Source: Diplosphaera chodatii | Lineage: Eukaryota; Chlorophyta; Trebouxiophyceae; Prasiolales; Stichococcaceae | Direction of reading: 5' to 3' | DNA: 64,000 nt | Assembly (NCBI GenBank): GCA_032358165.1 | Contig: JAALGY010000012.1 | Span: 3,100,001 to 3,164,000 of the forward strand | In this document: positions 49,542 through 60,668 of the stretch, piece after piece | Layout of the letters: each line of letters begins with the position of its first letter | How positions within the stretch are numbered: the first letter of the stretch is position 1 | Position numbers and translations under genes: made by a program | Notes under the pieces: model-generated | The model's input: the letters and a program-made list of their open reading frames with translations, nothing else | Database searches by the model: none | Told to the model about the DNA's origin: nothing

Positions 49542-50897
49542 GGCATCCAGATCGCCAGGTGCACCTTCACTTTCGACACACTGCAAAACTGCCTGATCGG
49601 GTGACGAACGTTATCAGACGAATGTCGTGACATTGCTGGCTTCGACCACATGAGCCGAGCGGTGCCCTGTTGAGTGCAAATTCCTACACGTGGATCATGA
49701 TGCATGCATGTGCGGTGGCGTTGACGAGTCTTGGCTGATGTGCTTGATGGTGCATCTGCTGACAGCGAGCCACACTTGCACGGAGTGCCGCGGGTAAGCC
49801 TCAAGGACAGGCTGAGCACTTCCCCGCAAACTGCCAGCCTCAGACAGCGCGCACAGTCAGCGGCCATGCAGATTCATACATATGCGCAGGTAACAGATCA
49901 AGCTCAGCTCGTCCGGCATGTCTCGCACAGTCATCAGCCATTGCTGGTTCTGCTATCTGCGGCGCTCAGAGTGCTCTGGCTGCCAACACAGACAGCAGCA
50001 CAGAGCTACGCATCGGCTGGCCATGCGTGCTGCTCGTAGATGTGGGGCAGCAGGCTGGGCAATTTGCAGGTGTTCTACGGGTCTGCTGCATGAGCCGCAC
50101 CGCCTGACAGTGTCAAAGGCCAATCTGGATGTGGAAACTGCCAGTGCTGCGGCTTGACAAAGCTGGTGCTTGTGTTTTACCTGCAACGAGGGCTGTTTAC
50201 ACAGCTGAACGCCATACAAACTCAACCAGGCATCTCTGTTGTTCTGTCACTGCACAACGTGATGCTGTCAGCAAACCTTCTGCCCTGTGCGCAGCGGTGG
50301 TGGTGCTGTGATTGGCATTGCTAGACAGCAGCCGTGGCCTGCAGCAGCTGCAGCAGCTGATCGACCAGCTCAACAGCGCCGTGTTGCAGCCTGCCATCTG
50401 CACGGTGCTGCTTGGCGTGGCCGCAGAGCAATGCTGCAGCGCTGCCGCTGCACTGGATGGCTCTGCCAAACCCCTGCAGCTTTGACTGCAGGGCGCTCGC
50501 ACAGTCTGCCAACACGAGGTGACAGCCGGCGGTACAGTGCACTGACCTGGCAAGTGTGTGCTTTGCATCAGCATCAGCCATGGGCCTCAGCTCCCTGTGC
50601 ATTGTGGGCCTGCAGGCATGCGGCTCTGCTGGCAGCCTGGCCAGCGAGGCAGCAGACACTGTCAGTGGTCAGCTCATGGCGACAGAACACCTGGATCCGC
50701 AGCACGGCTGCGGCGACTGCAACCAGCTGGCAAAACTGCCGGGCTGCTGGGTCGTGATCAACATGCATCACACGGTCAAGTTCGGACAGCGGGTACGCAA
50801 GAGCAGAAGGATGTATGTCGTTCTGCTTGACGCGCTCACAATGCAGAGGTGCAAACCACGGGTGTGCACCACCCAGCGACCCTGGTGTGAAGGGGCC

Positions 50898-53800
50898 ATG
50901 GCGCGCGGCGGGCATGACGTGTTCCTCAGCCACTCGGGCAGCGAGGACGGAGGCTTGGTGAAGATGGTGCTGGACTTTGTGCGGCGCGAGCTGGATGGGC
51001 TGCAGCCCCCGCGGCAGCGCACCTTTCTAGACGAGCACAGCCTCAGCCACGGCCCCGCAGATGTGGCCGTGGAGTTCGCGCTGCGCCACTGCGCTGTGGG
51101 TGCGTCACCTGCTCCTCGGTGCATGTGCAGCTGCATGTCCTGGTGCCAATCGTTACAGCACATCAGCTGCTGTCTGACAACATGACGTCAGGCATGGCCA
51201 GCAATGGGGATGCGCACCACTAAGGCAATCCCATTGGTGCTGCGTGATATCTGCACACAGCCTCTTTCCTTGGCGACTGCTCTGGTCCACATCTGGCTCA
51301 GAACTTGCCGCTAGCTCAGCACCTGTGAACCGGTAAAGGCAGGCATGCTTACAGTAGGAGAGCCCCTGTGCCATGCAACATGTGCAACCCAAGTTCAGCT
51401 ACACCCAGCAGTTGCCGTTTGCTATACAGGTGTGGTCGTCTTGAGCGAGGACTTCCTGCGCAGCAGCTGGTGCATGTGGGAGCTGGGCCTGCTGAAGCAG
51501 CGGCAAGCACAGCAGAAGGCGGACCGCGGGGCAGGCCGCCAGACGCCAGGGCAGCAGCAGACCGTCATCCCCGTGTTCTTCAGAGTCAGCTACGAACAGT
51601 GCAGGCAGATTCGACAGAAGTATCAAGAGGACAGCTTTTGGGGCAGTGCGGAGCGTCCTTCAGCGGAGACAGCGGAAGAGTGGGCAAGCCATGTTGAGGA
51701 GCTCTGCGCACATAGCGGCGAGCGCGGTGACCAGGTAAGGCCCTGAAGGTGGCCCACAGGATGCACTCCGGCATATCATTGAGTGCTCTCAAAACAGGCT
51801 GAGTGCATGCTCCTCATTGACAAGGCGGTTTCATCAAGGAGCTGTTTGCATGTGGGCAGACAAACGTGAAGGAGCCGATGCAGCTGGCAGATCGCACGCT
51901 GGATCGCATTGTTGCTGCGCTGAAAGACGCTGGCAAGCTCGGACAGCATGTGCAGCGTGATGCCAGGCGCATGCCACTGGTGCAGCTGGGACGCCCACCC
52001 TTGTGTCTGGGCCGCGACGATGAGCTTGCCGCTGTGGAGAAGCGTCTGTTGAAGGAGCGGCTGGTGCTCGTCGTGGGCGGCCCTGGTGAGGGTAAGAGCA
52101 CGCTCGCAGCAGAGGCGGTGCACCGCATGCTCGATGTCGGCCGAGTTTTCAGCGGCGTGTACCTGGTCGACCTCGCCAACGTGCCAGGTGAAGCGTTATG
52201 GACTGAGGACGCACACTGAGGTCATGCAGCGCCAATGCCACAAGATCGTACGCTGTCTGGGTTGGTCACTTGACATCGTGTGGTCAGTTATGCTTGCATT
52301 GCATTGCAGGGAGCAGGGACGATCTGACGCAGCATGTGGCAGCTGTCCTGTGCGCAGCATGCAGCCAGACGCAGGTGCATGACTGCTTCGTGCTGGGCAG
52401 GAGCGCTTGCCTTGATGTTGGTATTGCCTGTGCACATCAGCAATGCACAGCTGCTTGCTGTTTGCATGCTGCAGGAGGGCGCGTCACTGGGCTCAATCGC
52501 AAGCTGGGAGAGTCTGGTTAGGTGGCTGCGCATACAGACACGACCATTGCTGGTGGCTTTTGAGAATTCTGAGGGCGTGCTGGGCGCTGCAGATGAGGTG
52601 ATCAAAATTGCTTCGCGACAGTCGGATGGCAGTTGGTGGATTTTATGGTACACATAGCTGTATTTGTGTGCACTCTCACATCACCGTACATCTGTGTGCA
52701 ACGTAAATGAATGACAATGTGTTCCTATCTGAGGGGGGGCTTCACAGCAGGTTACGCCTGCAGGTGCTTTCGGACGTCATTCGCGAGCTGCACGGCTGCA
52801 GCGCTGTGCATCTGCTGCTGACGTCCAGGATCAGAATGAACAACGCCAGCATCAGGCCACTGCTGCTGACTCCTATGGACGTTGTCAATGCTGTCAAGCT
52901 GCTGCGGGACCAGCAGCCCAGCTGGCAGCCAGCCCAGGCGGCACGCGTGGCTGAGCTTTGTCAGCACAATGCGTTGCTGCTCACCATCATTGCCAGGCTG
53001 GTGGCCGAAGAACGCTGCACTGCTCAGGTGTTTTTAATTTGTGTCGTGCATTATGCGATACTTGTATACCACCAGCACCATGAGTTGACCACGTCTTCCT
53101 TGGACAACTGGTTGTGCTGACTTCATGTGCTTGCCTGATAATTGTGGATCTGCTCCGATCAGGAAGCTGTGGAGGCAGCAGAAGGTGGCGGCCCCCTAAG
53201 TCTGCTGGAAGGCGCACGAATTGGCGGTGCCAGCAACGATCCGCATGTCCAGCGATCGCGCACCTGGTTGGAGTCGGTGTTGCAGCCGGCCGAGCGAGAC
53301 ACACTCATCACGCTGGCCCTTTTCAGGTGTGCAAATTCACAAGCGCGCAGTCACAATGACCCAGGGTTCCTTCCTTGCAGTGCTGCATGTGCACCAATAC
53401 CTTTTCTATCTGGATTGCGCAGTCACCGCTGCTTTAAGGCTTTGCACAAGGCTCAAGCTTGACTAGGTCTCGTCGTTCCTATGCTTCATCCACAGCTCCT
53501 GCCGCCACAGGGGCAGTTTTGGAGACGCGGGCGCTGCTGCACTGCTGCAGCAGTCCAGCACTCAAGTCCTCAGGGACTTGGTGGACCTGTCCCTTGTCAG
53601 CTGCAGCAATGTTGCGACGGCTACCAGCCACGGCTTGGGACAGCAGCGGCAGCAGCGACGGCGGTACACCATGCACCCAGTGGTGTGGCACTTTTCAGAG
53701 CGCCTGCGCCTGCAGCTGCAGCAACAGCAGCCGCCAGCACAGCAACTCGTTGCTGTGGAAGCTTTCATGAGCCACATGCTGCAGCGTGGCAGCCGTCTGT

Positions 53801-55206
53801 GGGAGTTGCAGCCAGGAACTGGCGGCACTGCGGAGCTTGTGGAGGCGCACCAGCTGCTGGCAGATGAGCTGCCCAACTTTGTTGCGTTGTCAAGTCAGCT
53901 CAGCCGACCGCCGCTCAGCAACAGCAGTTTCAGTCGTGAGAGGCTGCATCAGCTCAACAATACAGCTGATGCTCTTGCTGCATACGGCAGGCACACAGCA
54001 GCAGAACGCTTCCTCAGACGGGTTGTACAAATCTGCAGCAGTGCTTGGGGTCCGGAGCACCCGGACACGTTGGCCAGCATCAACAGCCATGCCGCTCAGC
54101 TTGGCGAAATGGGGCAGTATGAGGAGGCGGCAGCGCAGCACCAGCAGACGCTGAAGAGCCAGCAGCGGGTGTTGGGGCTGGAGCACCCGCACACGCTGGC
54201 CAGCATGTGCAACCTCGCAATGGTGCTTGGCGAAATGGGGCAGTATGACGTGGCGGCGGCACAGCTGCGCCAGACGCTGGCGATCCTGCAGCGGGTGTTG
54301 GGGCTGGAGCACCCGGGCACGTTGGCCAGCATGTCCAACCTCGCAATGATGCTTGGCGCAATGGGGCAGTATGAGGAGGCGGCGGCGCAGCAGCAGCAGA
54401 CGCTGGCGATCCGGCAGCGGGTGTTGGGGCCGGAGCACCCGCACACGCTGGCCAGCAGGCACAACCTCGCCGTCGCACTCAGCCAATTGGGGCGGTACGA
54501 GGAGGCGGCGGCGCAGCACCGGCAGACGCTGGCAATACGGCAGCGGGTGTTGGGGCTGGAGCACCCGCGCACGCTGATCAGCATGAGCAGCCTCGCAACG
54601 GTGCTTCTCAAAATGGGGCAGTATGAGGAGGCGGCGGCGCAACTGCAGCAGACGCTGGCGATCCGGCAGCGGGTGTTGGGGCCGGAGCACCCGCACACGC
54701 TGGCCAGCATGCACAACCTCGCCCGCGCACTCTGCGAAATGGGGCAGTATGAGGAGGCGGCGGCGCAGCACCGACAGACGCTGGCGATACAGCAGCGGGT
54801 GTTGGGGCTGGAGCACCCAGAAACGCTGGGCAGCTTGAGCAATCTCGCCACAGCGCTTGGCGAAATGGGGCAGTATGAGGAGGCGGCGGCACAGCACCGG
54901 CACACGCTGGAGGTCCGGCAGCGGGTGTTGGGGCTGGAGCACCCGCACACGCTGATCAGCATGAGCAATCTCGCCACGGTGCTTGACGACATGGGGCAGT
55001 ATGAGGAGGCGGCGGCGCAGCACCGACAGACGCTGGCGATACAGCAGCGGGTGTTGGGGCTGGAGCACCCGCACACGCTGGGCAGCTTGAGCAATCTCGC
55101 CACAGCGCTTGACGACATGGAGCAGTATGAGGAGGCAGTGGCGCAGCACCGGCAGACGCTGGCGATACAGCAGCGGGTGTTGGGCTGGAGCACCCGCACA
55201 CGCTGA
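50898..55206 (+). CDS. Gene A4, TIR-NB-ARC-TPR receptor, frameshifted near its end
   Basis: Exons: 50898-51099, 51430-51734, 51860-52187, 52310-52374, 52475-52597, 52764-53027, 53163-53326 and 53511-55206. They join in frame to 1,048 residues. The TIR (HDVFLSHSG, RTFLDE, VVVLSEDF, SSWCMWEL, VIPVFF), P-loop GGPGEGKST, FENSE, LLLTSR and TMHPVVWHF are all intact. About nine TPRs follow; many units use AAQHRQTLAIQQ, unlike A1. At about 55183 the usual TTGGGGCTGG is TTGGGCTGG, one G short. This switches frame and ends the protein at TGA 55204-55206. Three more repeats and the cap lie intact beyond. A base-calling error in the G run could explain the shift, in which case the protein would end at 55634. 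Confidence 0.87.
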
Positions 55207-55634
55207 CCAGCAAGAATAATCTCGCCACAGCGCTTGGCGAAATGGGGCAGTATGAGGAGGCGGCGGCACAGCACCGGCACACGCTGGAGGTCCGGCAGCG
55301 GGTGTTGGGGCTGGAGCACCCGGACACGCTGACCAGCATGAGCAACCTCGCCATGGTGCTTGTAGGAATGGGGCAGTATGAGGAGGCAGTGGCGCAGCAC
55401 CGGCAGACGCTGAAGATCCGGCAGCGGGTGTTGGGGCTGGAGCACCCGCACACGCTGACCAGCATGCATAATTTAGCGTGGGCACTTGGCAGCATTGGTC
55501 AGCTCGAGGCAGCACTGACCCTGCTGCGGCGCACAGTGCCGCTTATGCAACGAGTCCTGGGGCCGGATCACCCGTACACGCTGGCAGCCGTAGCAGACCT
55601 TGACACATACAATGGAACGCAGTCGTCGCATTGA
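55207..55634 (+). pseudogene. 3' end of A4 beyond the frameshift
   Basis: The original frame reopens with TSKNNLATALGEMGQYEEAA, two further TPRs and a cap. The cap here (AAVADLDTYNGTQSSH) differs from the AAVSLYDH of A1-A3, so A4 has its own C-terminus. If the missing G at ~55183 is an error, this is simply the end of exon 8. Confidence 0.85.
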
Positions 55635-56320
55635 GGCGACTCCTCGAGGTGAGACCTGGGAGGTTAGCCATCTTTATATTTGCTATGAGACGGTCGTTCA
55701 CATCATCAGTCGCACGACCAGTCAGAATAATGCACTGCTGGCAGGAGCCTGACCCTGGCTGTAGAGTGGGCACGTCGCTGCCAGGGCAGCAATGATTCCG
55801 TGGCATTGGTGGCGGTGGGATCTGTTGCATAGCTGGGGATGTTACCCGGGCTGGGGATAATGACATCACAACACAAGGTAAACATGAATGTCAGAAAGTC
55901 CTGCGCATGCAGCTGCTGCAAATGCCATGCTCTGAGCTGCACGGATGTCATCTCAGCTGCTGATTCCAGGTCCTAAGACGGCTAGGAGTCGACTGGCGTG
56001 CACCGCTGGTCTATGGCCCATGCCACCGAAACCTGGTGGCGCCTGGATAGTGCCGGCAGCCGCCCTGGGCAGCGAACGCAGCTGTTCAGAGCAAGGGGAG
56101 ACGCTTACGCACCTCGCCACCGGCGGTGGGTAGTTGTGGGGTGACCAAGTCAGGCACATACCACCATAGGCGGCCACGGTTATGTGAGAGGCCTGCAGTG
56201 GTCGCCAGACCATAGTGCCTGCAGTGGTCTGTGCTAGTTCATCGAGCAGCCGGCTGATCAAAATTGTGCCCAATAGCCGACGTAATCGCACTCTTGCAAA
56301 CCTGTCCCGCAAGCATATGT
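55635..56320. other. Diverged spacer after A4 (D region mostly deleted)
   Basis: The first part is a strongly diverged form of the sequence after A1 and A3. The TPR-like D segments are absent. From about 55860 it resembles the later part of the D region (equivalent to ~38480 onward). No gene seen. Confidence 0.4.
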
Positions 56321-56329
56321 CAGCTTGCT

Positions 56330-58887
56330 GCCCTGCCCAGGCCTGTGCACCGTGTCAAAAGGGCAGCTGTGTGTCGTTGAATGCGCTGCAGCAGCTGCAG
56401 TGCTGGACTGCCTGCCTAAGTCAGCGATGCTTGAGTCAGCAATGCAGCTGTGTCCTGTCAAGCATTTTCGCCCCTAGACGGCTGTTCATAGCATGTGGCG
56501 CTTCGTTCTGTTTGCAGGCAGGCGTGCCCTCCATGCTGACCACCCTGCAGCACCTGTCAGCGCCATCCGCGCAAGATGCCCAATACAGCCTGGCACGCTG
56601 CTCCGTCTTGGCTGCCCGCAAGGCCGGCCGCCTGAACAATGTGAGCACCAGTATTCACTGGCAGTTTGGGCATTGGCTGTTGAGCATTCAGAGTTTGAGG
56701 CAGGCAGGCACACCCTGGATGGCTGCCGTATGCACGAATCAGGGGATGATTGTTCATTTCAGTGATCAGTGCATCCCAGTAAGATGCCTGATCAATGGCT
56801 ATGTTCTGCGGCGACACCACATGCGCGGCGATGAACACTGCAACTGACTTGATATCCTGCTTCTCGGCAGATCGGCTCTGGGCCCTGGGCGCCGCTGATC
56901 GTGCAGGCGGTGGCCCCAGCTGCACGAAGCAACGGCAAAGGCTGCTTCCCTCGGTGGAGCACTGGACTCCGGGACTATGTATTGTCTCTGCTGTGGCTGC
57001 AGGTGCGGGCTCCCTGCTCTGATGCTTTGTAGGCATCGGCAAATACCTAAGCAGCGTGCTACTTTCGTGTGGTTCCACTGCCAAGCAGACCTCTGTCCTG
57101 ACAGCAACCTGGCTTGCAGGTTCTCGCTTTGCATGCGTGCCCTGAAATGCCAGTTGCAGATGATACACAGGCCGCTGAGGGCGCCGTTCCGTCAGCCCGT
57201 AGCGGTGGTTGGAGCTGGCGCTGGCGCCACATGTGCAGCAGCACGGCGCTGCTGCCACCCTGCACGTGGGTTTGCTGTGGGCCGTGGCGCAGTAGCCGCG
57301 TCTGTGCAAACTCGTGCTGGACGCCATACCTGATGTACATTCAGGTGCGCTGGCCATGTAGGGTCTTGCCAAGACACGCCTGAAGAGCCTGCCATGTAGG
57401 CTGCTGTGCACACGCATACCCTGACGCATCCATCATACGATGTCCCGCTGCATGCAATGGGATAGCTGTGTTGTCGAGCTGACTTCAAGGGCACTGGCTG
57501 TTGGGCTGCAACTCTGCTGCAAAGCAGCCATGTGACCTGCAGCCATTGGAACCGGCGCAGCTGTACGGCCTGATGGAATGGCTAATGGCGCTGGTGCGGC
57601 TGCGGTGGGAGGCCCTCGGGCCACAGCATCCAGATACGCTGCAAGCCATCGATCACTGGAGCATCGCGCCCGCGCACCATGACGATCCAGCCACACGGTA
57701 TGTCGTGGCATGATACGCTTGCACACATGCACTTCCATATATGGCCACGCACATCAATCCAAGTGATGCACACAGTGCCATGTGTCCCTGTAGATGGTAT
57801 TAGGCCGGCAACGATACTCCTGGGTGCCCGACAGGCATCGCCCTATGCTGGACGCGGCCATCGCCCTGTGGGGCCGCGACAACCGAGATGTCCTGGCCAT
57901 ATGGACAACCTGGGGTGGCAGCCGCGGGAGCTGGCGCAGCTGCCGATGCGCGGCAGCGGCACTCAGAGGCGCTCGCGGGGTGCCGTCGCATGCTGAGGGA
58001 GCTGCACCCGGCCTCCATCAGTTGCACCGGCAGCCTGGCATGCGTGGAGCACGCCCTTGGGCAGCATGCTGCAGTGGCGCAGCAGTTCCAGCAGGCAATA
58101 TTGTGCAGTGACATCAGCAACGTGCCGCACGTGTGTGCCTGGAACCAGCTGCCAGCCTGCTGCTGCCCAGCAGTGTTTGAAGCTACAAAGTGGTAATCAA
58201 CAAGACAGCCAGCTGCTTCTCTCTGCCTGCCCTGACGGTGACATGTTGTTCGCCTTCCATGCAGGTGCTGGCGGCACGGGGAGACCTGTTGGGGCCGGAT
58301 CACTCGGACACGCTGGACGCCCGCTGCAATGTGGTCGCGCTGCTGGCGGCTGGTGGCGACCCCCGCACCCTAGGGTCTGGGACGCCAAGGGCGACCCGGC
58401 GCTTCAGCTGCGCGCATGTGGGCAGCACAGCGAGGGGTGCAGCTGCTACGAGAGGTCGTAGCGGCACCGCAGCGCCTGCTTGGCCCGGACCGTCCAGATA
58501 CAATGCGCTCGATAGGCAATCTGGCGGGCCAGCTGTCGGCGGATGGGCAGCTTGAAACTGCGGCGGAGCAGCATGCATGCCAGGGCGTGCTGCTGGAGGA
58601 GCGGCTCCATAGAACTTTAAGCAGTGACGAGGTGCACTACACAGCAAAGCGGCCGGGCATCTTCAGGCAGCGCCAGGAGGTGAACATCGCAGAGCAGCAG
58701 CGTGTAGCAAAAGCGCCTGCAGCTCAGGGGCCTCCGAAGGCGACACGTACCAGTCGTCGGTGCTGTGGGCTGATGAAGCAAAGGAGGCGTATGATGCCAG
58801 TGCAACGACGCCAGGTGCACTGCAGCTGGCAGCCTGTGTGGCTTCACTAGCAAGCAGCTGCTGCTGCCTGTCATGGGTGCTGTGTGA
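56330..58887 (+). pseudogene. Gene B5, TPR-rich protein, last copy of the array
   Basis: Segments: 56519-56640 (LTTLQHLSAPSAQDAQ, TTTGCAG/GTGAGC), 56870-57000, 57060-57160, 57501-57705 (LGPQHPDTLQAIDH), 57845-58100 (LDAAIALW; HSEALAGCRRML; ALGQHAAVAQQFQQ), 58266-58350 (LLGPDHSDTLDARC), 58380-58600 (RLLGPDRPDTM) and a C-terminal segment reading LHRTLSSDEVHYTAKRP through EIAEQQ-type residues. The consensus stop is TGA 58885-58887. Frame breaks lie at GCCATATGG near 57898 and after PPKAT near 58745. The 5' half is almost identical to B4 and the 3' half is not. Confidence 0.4.
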
Positions 58888-58990
58888 GGTATTCAATGAT
58901 CGATGTTGCTGATTTGACACTGTGCGCAGCTGGACCCGGATGCTTACTGCACGTAGTAGTAGTGCGGGGCTGAGTATTTGATCAGTTTGC
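57300..58990 (+). repeat. Partial module 5, edge of the array
   Basis: Only gene B5 and a diverged remnant of its downstream spacer are present. Similarity to the module fades around 58990, after which single-copy sequence leads to PSB27. The segment from about 57040 to 58010 is almost identical to 39700-40660 of module 4. Confidence 0.85.
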
Positions 58991-59352
58991 ATCAGCGTGA
59001 CGCCACAACAGGATGCAAGCGGCAGGTGCAATGTCCGTACCTGGGGACCAGGGCACAAGGGTGCAGTTTTCCCCAAGTCGCCAATCTCAGTCAGTCTTTG
59101 GCATGGCTGCAGAGTCACATGTTATAGAATGGGCGTTGAATGGGCGTTGCCAGTCTGTCACACCCCAGGGTGGCCTGCATGTGGTCCCCGTCAGCTCACA
59201 TCAGCCACTGCCATCTGCATGGCCGGCAGGAAATGGTAACAAGCAGCGAAAGAGCGGCCGCACCCTATAACTGCAGCAGAAAGACACAGCGGCTACCAGC
59301 ATGCATCCTCACCTTGCATCAGCAGGTGCCGTCACAACAGTGCTGCCGCATC
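58888..59352. other. Array edge and upstream region of PSB27
   Basis: The first ~100 bp are a diverged remnant of the B/C spacer. The rest is single-copy and should contain the PSB27 promoter and 5' untranslated region. No gene or clear core promoter motif seen. Confidence 0.4.
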
Positions 59353-60668
59353 ATGCCGCACCACATGCAACTAGGCCGCCATGCACGCCTAACACAGCCC
59401 ACATCAGTGCTAGAACGGATTGCTGGCAGCAAAGCAGCACCTCCACCACAGAAGGTGCACCAAATGTCGTATGCTGTGCTGCTGCATGTGCTGTTGCCCG
59501 CAGTGGTACAGATCAGCAGCAAACGTCCCACCAGGAAGGGCCCATATTTTGAGTGCCGTGTCAAGCAGAAGTTCAGGCGCAGCCAAGCAGCTCCTGCTTC
59601 ATCACCAGCGCGCCATCACGACGCTCAGCGCTGGCGCAGCTGTGTCGGGGTGCGGCAGCAGTCGCAGCGGCGGCAGCATGTCAGGAGCTGAAGTGGCAGC
59701 CGGCAGCAGCTGCGGCGCTGGCGGAGGAGCAGCTGCCGAGAGGTGCGGCAACTGCCCTACATGCAACTGTGCATCTGCACCTCATTGCGCACGCACATTG
59801 CAGCGCTTGGGGGAAACCCGCCGCAGGCTGGATGCACCTTAAACTATGGACGCTGCTAGATCAAGGCCTCACATGCGGTGTGACGGTTCGTGGTCTGCTG
59901 CTCAGGCTACCAGGACCTGTCGTCTCGCCTGGTGAAAGCGCTGCGGGAGGCGATAGAGACGGACATGGGGGATGCCACAGAGCGAGAGGTACAGGCCTTC
60001 TGAGAAAGTTTCTTGATATCATTCACATTGGACCAGAGTGCATGACGTTGAACGTTCAGCATAGCTGCACGCGTTAACAGCGCAATTGGTGGCCAAGGCA
60101 GCGCTGGGCTTGCTGCGTAGATGCATGTGTTGAGTGGCCATCTGCATCAGATCTGACAGGAGACGGGAGTGTTGATTGCGCACAGTCAAGTCTCTTCGTA
60201 TGCTGCTCTGCGCGTGGAGGCGGCAGGCGGCACGTCGTCGTCCGAGCGCCTGGCTGAATGGCTGCCAGTCCGCAACTCGGTGCTGCCGCCCTGCAGGTGC
60301 GGCGGAGGGCGGACGGCGCCAAGGGGCTGGTGCGGGAGTGGATCGCCAACTGGCGGGACAGCCCCCTGGTCACCTCCAGCGACTCGCACCGCCAGCTGAC
60401 AGGCAGGGCGCTTGGTCCATCTGCTGTGCTGCTGCACGCTGCGACATGCGCTGTCCATGGCGGCCATGCTGCGCTGAGGATGAGGGCATTACACGAAGAA
60501 GATCAAGGGGTGTAGTTGTGACGCAGGGGTGCGCCATTGAATGCAGGCACCATCCAGGACCTGGGGCAGTACTACACGAAGAACGGCCAGCGCGCGCGCA
60601 TGTCCACGGCGGCAGGCAATGCCCTGCTGCAGCGGCTGGATGCGGCGGCCGTCTCGCTGCCGCCGTGA
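59353..60668 (+). CDS. PSB27: Psb27, lumenal photosystem II assembly/repair protein
   Basis: Five exons join in frame: 59353-59454, 59577-59742, 59906-59988, 60297-60402 and 60547-60668, giving 191 residues. The N-terminus (MPHHMQLGRHARLT...) is a plausible chloroplast transit region. It is followed by SRRSALAQL and an Ala-rich stretch, the twin-arginine signal for the thylakoid lumen, with likely cleavage before EEQLPRG. The mature part (GYQDLSSRLVKALREAIETD, AKGLVREWIANWRDSPL, GTIQDLGQYYTKNGQ, LLQRLDAAAVSLPP) has the four-helix pattern of Psb27, which binds CP43 during assembly and repair of photosystem II. The last intron would use a GC donor (CTGACAG|GCAGGG), the only way I find to join exons 4 and 5. 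The first exon is the least certain part. Confidence 0.75.

Larger units (their letters stand above)
41945..50880 (-). pseudogene. Gene C4, minus-strand TPR-like gene split by a transposable element
   Basis: The 3' part lies at 41945-43992: ALARQLCQLGQLTAAV in 41945-42298, LVANSAAVSAGVGLAQW in 42470-42680, and ADTLAHACITH...LLGRADKARA in 43260-43430. The 5' part lies at 49535-50880: GDLDARL-type codons at the junction, LVDQLLQLLQATAAV at 50321-50660 and HPSALAYPLSELDRVMHVDH at 50700-50830. The insertion at 43993-49534 falls between the codons for GDLDARLD and DVEQEQ, which are contiguous in modules 1-3, so the element broke a coding exon of this gene. The protein is otherwise like C1-C3. Confidence 0.4.
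39956..57299 (+). repeat. Tandem module 4 (17.3 kb, with 5.5-kb insertion)
   Basis: Fourth module: B4, C4 (broken by a transposable element at 43993-49534) and A4. Without the insertion and its duplicated 7-bp target it would be about 11.8 kb. Most of the D region that follows the other A genes is deleted or strongly diverged here (55635-56000). Confidence 0.9.
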
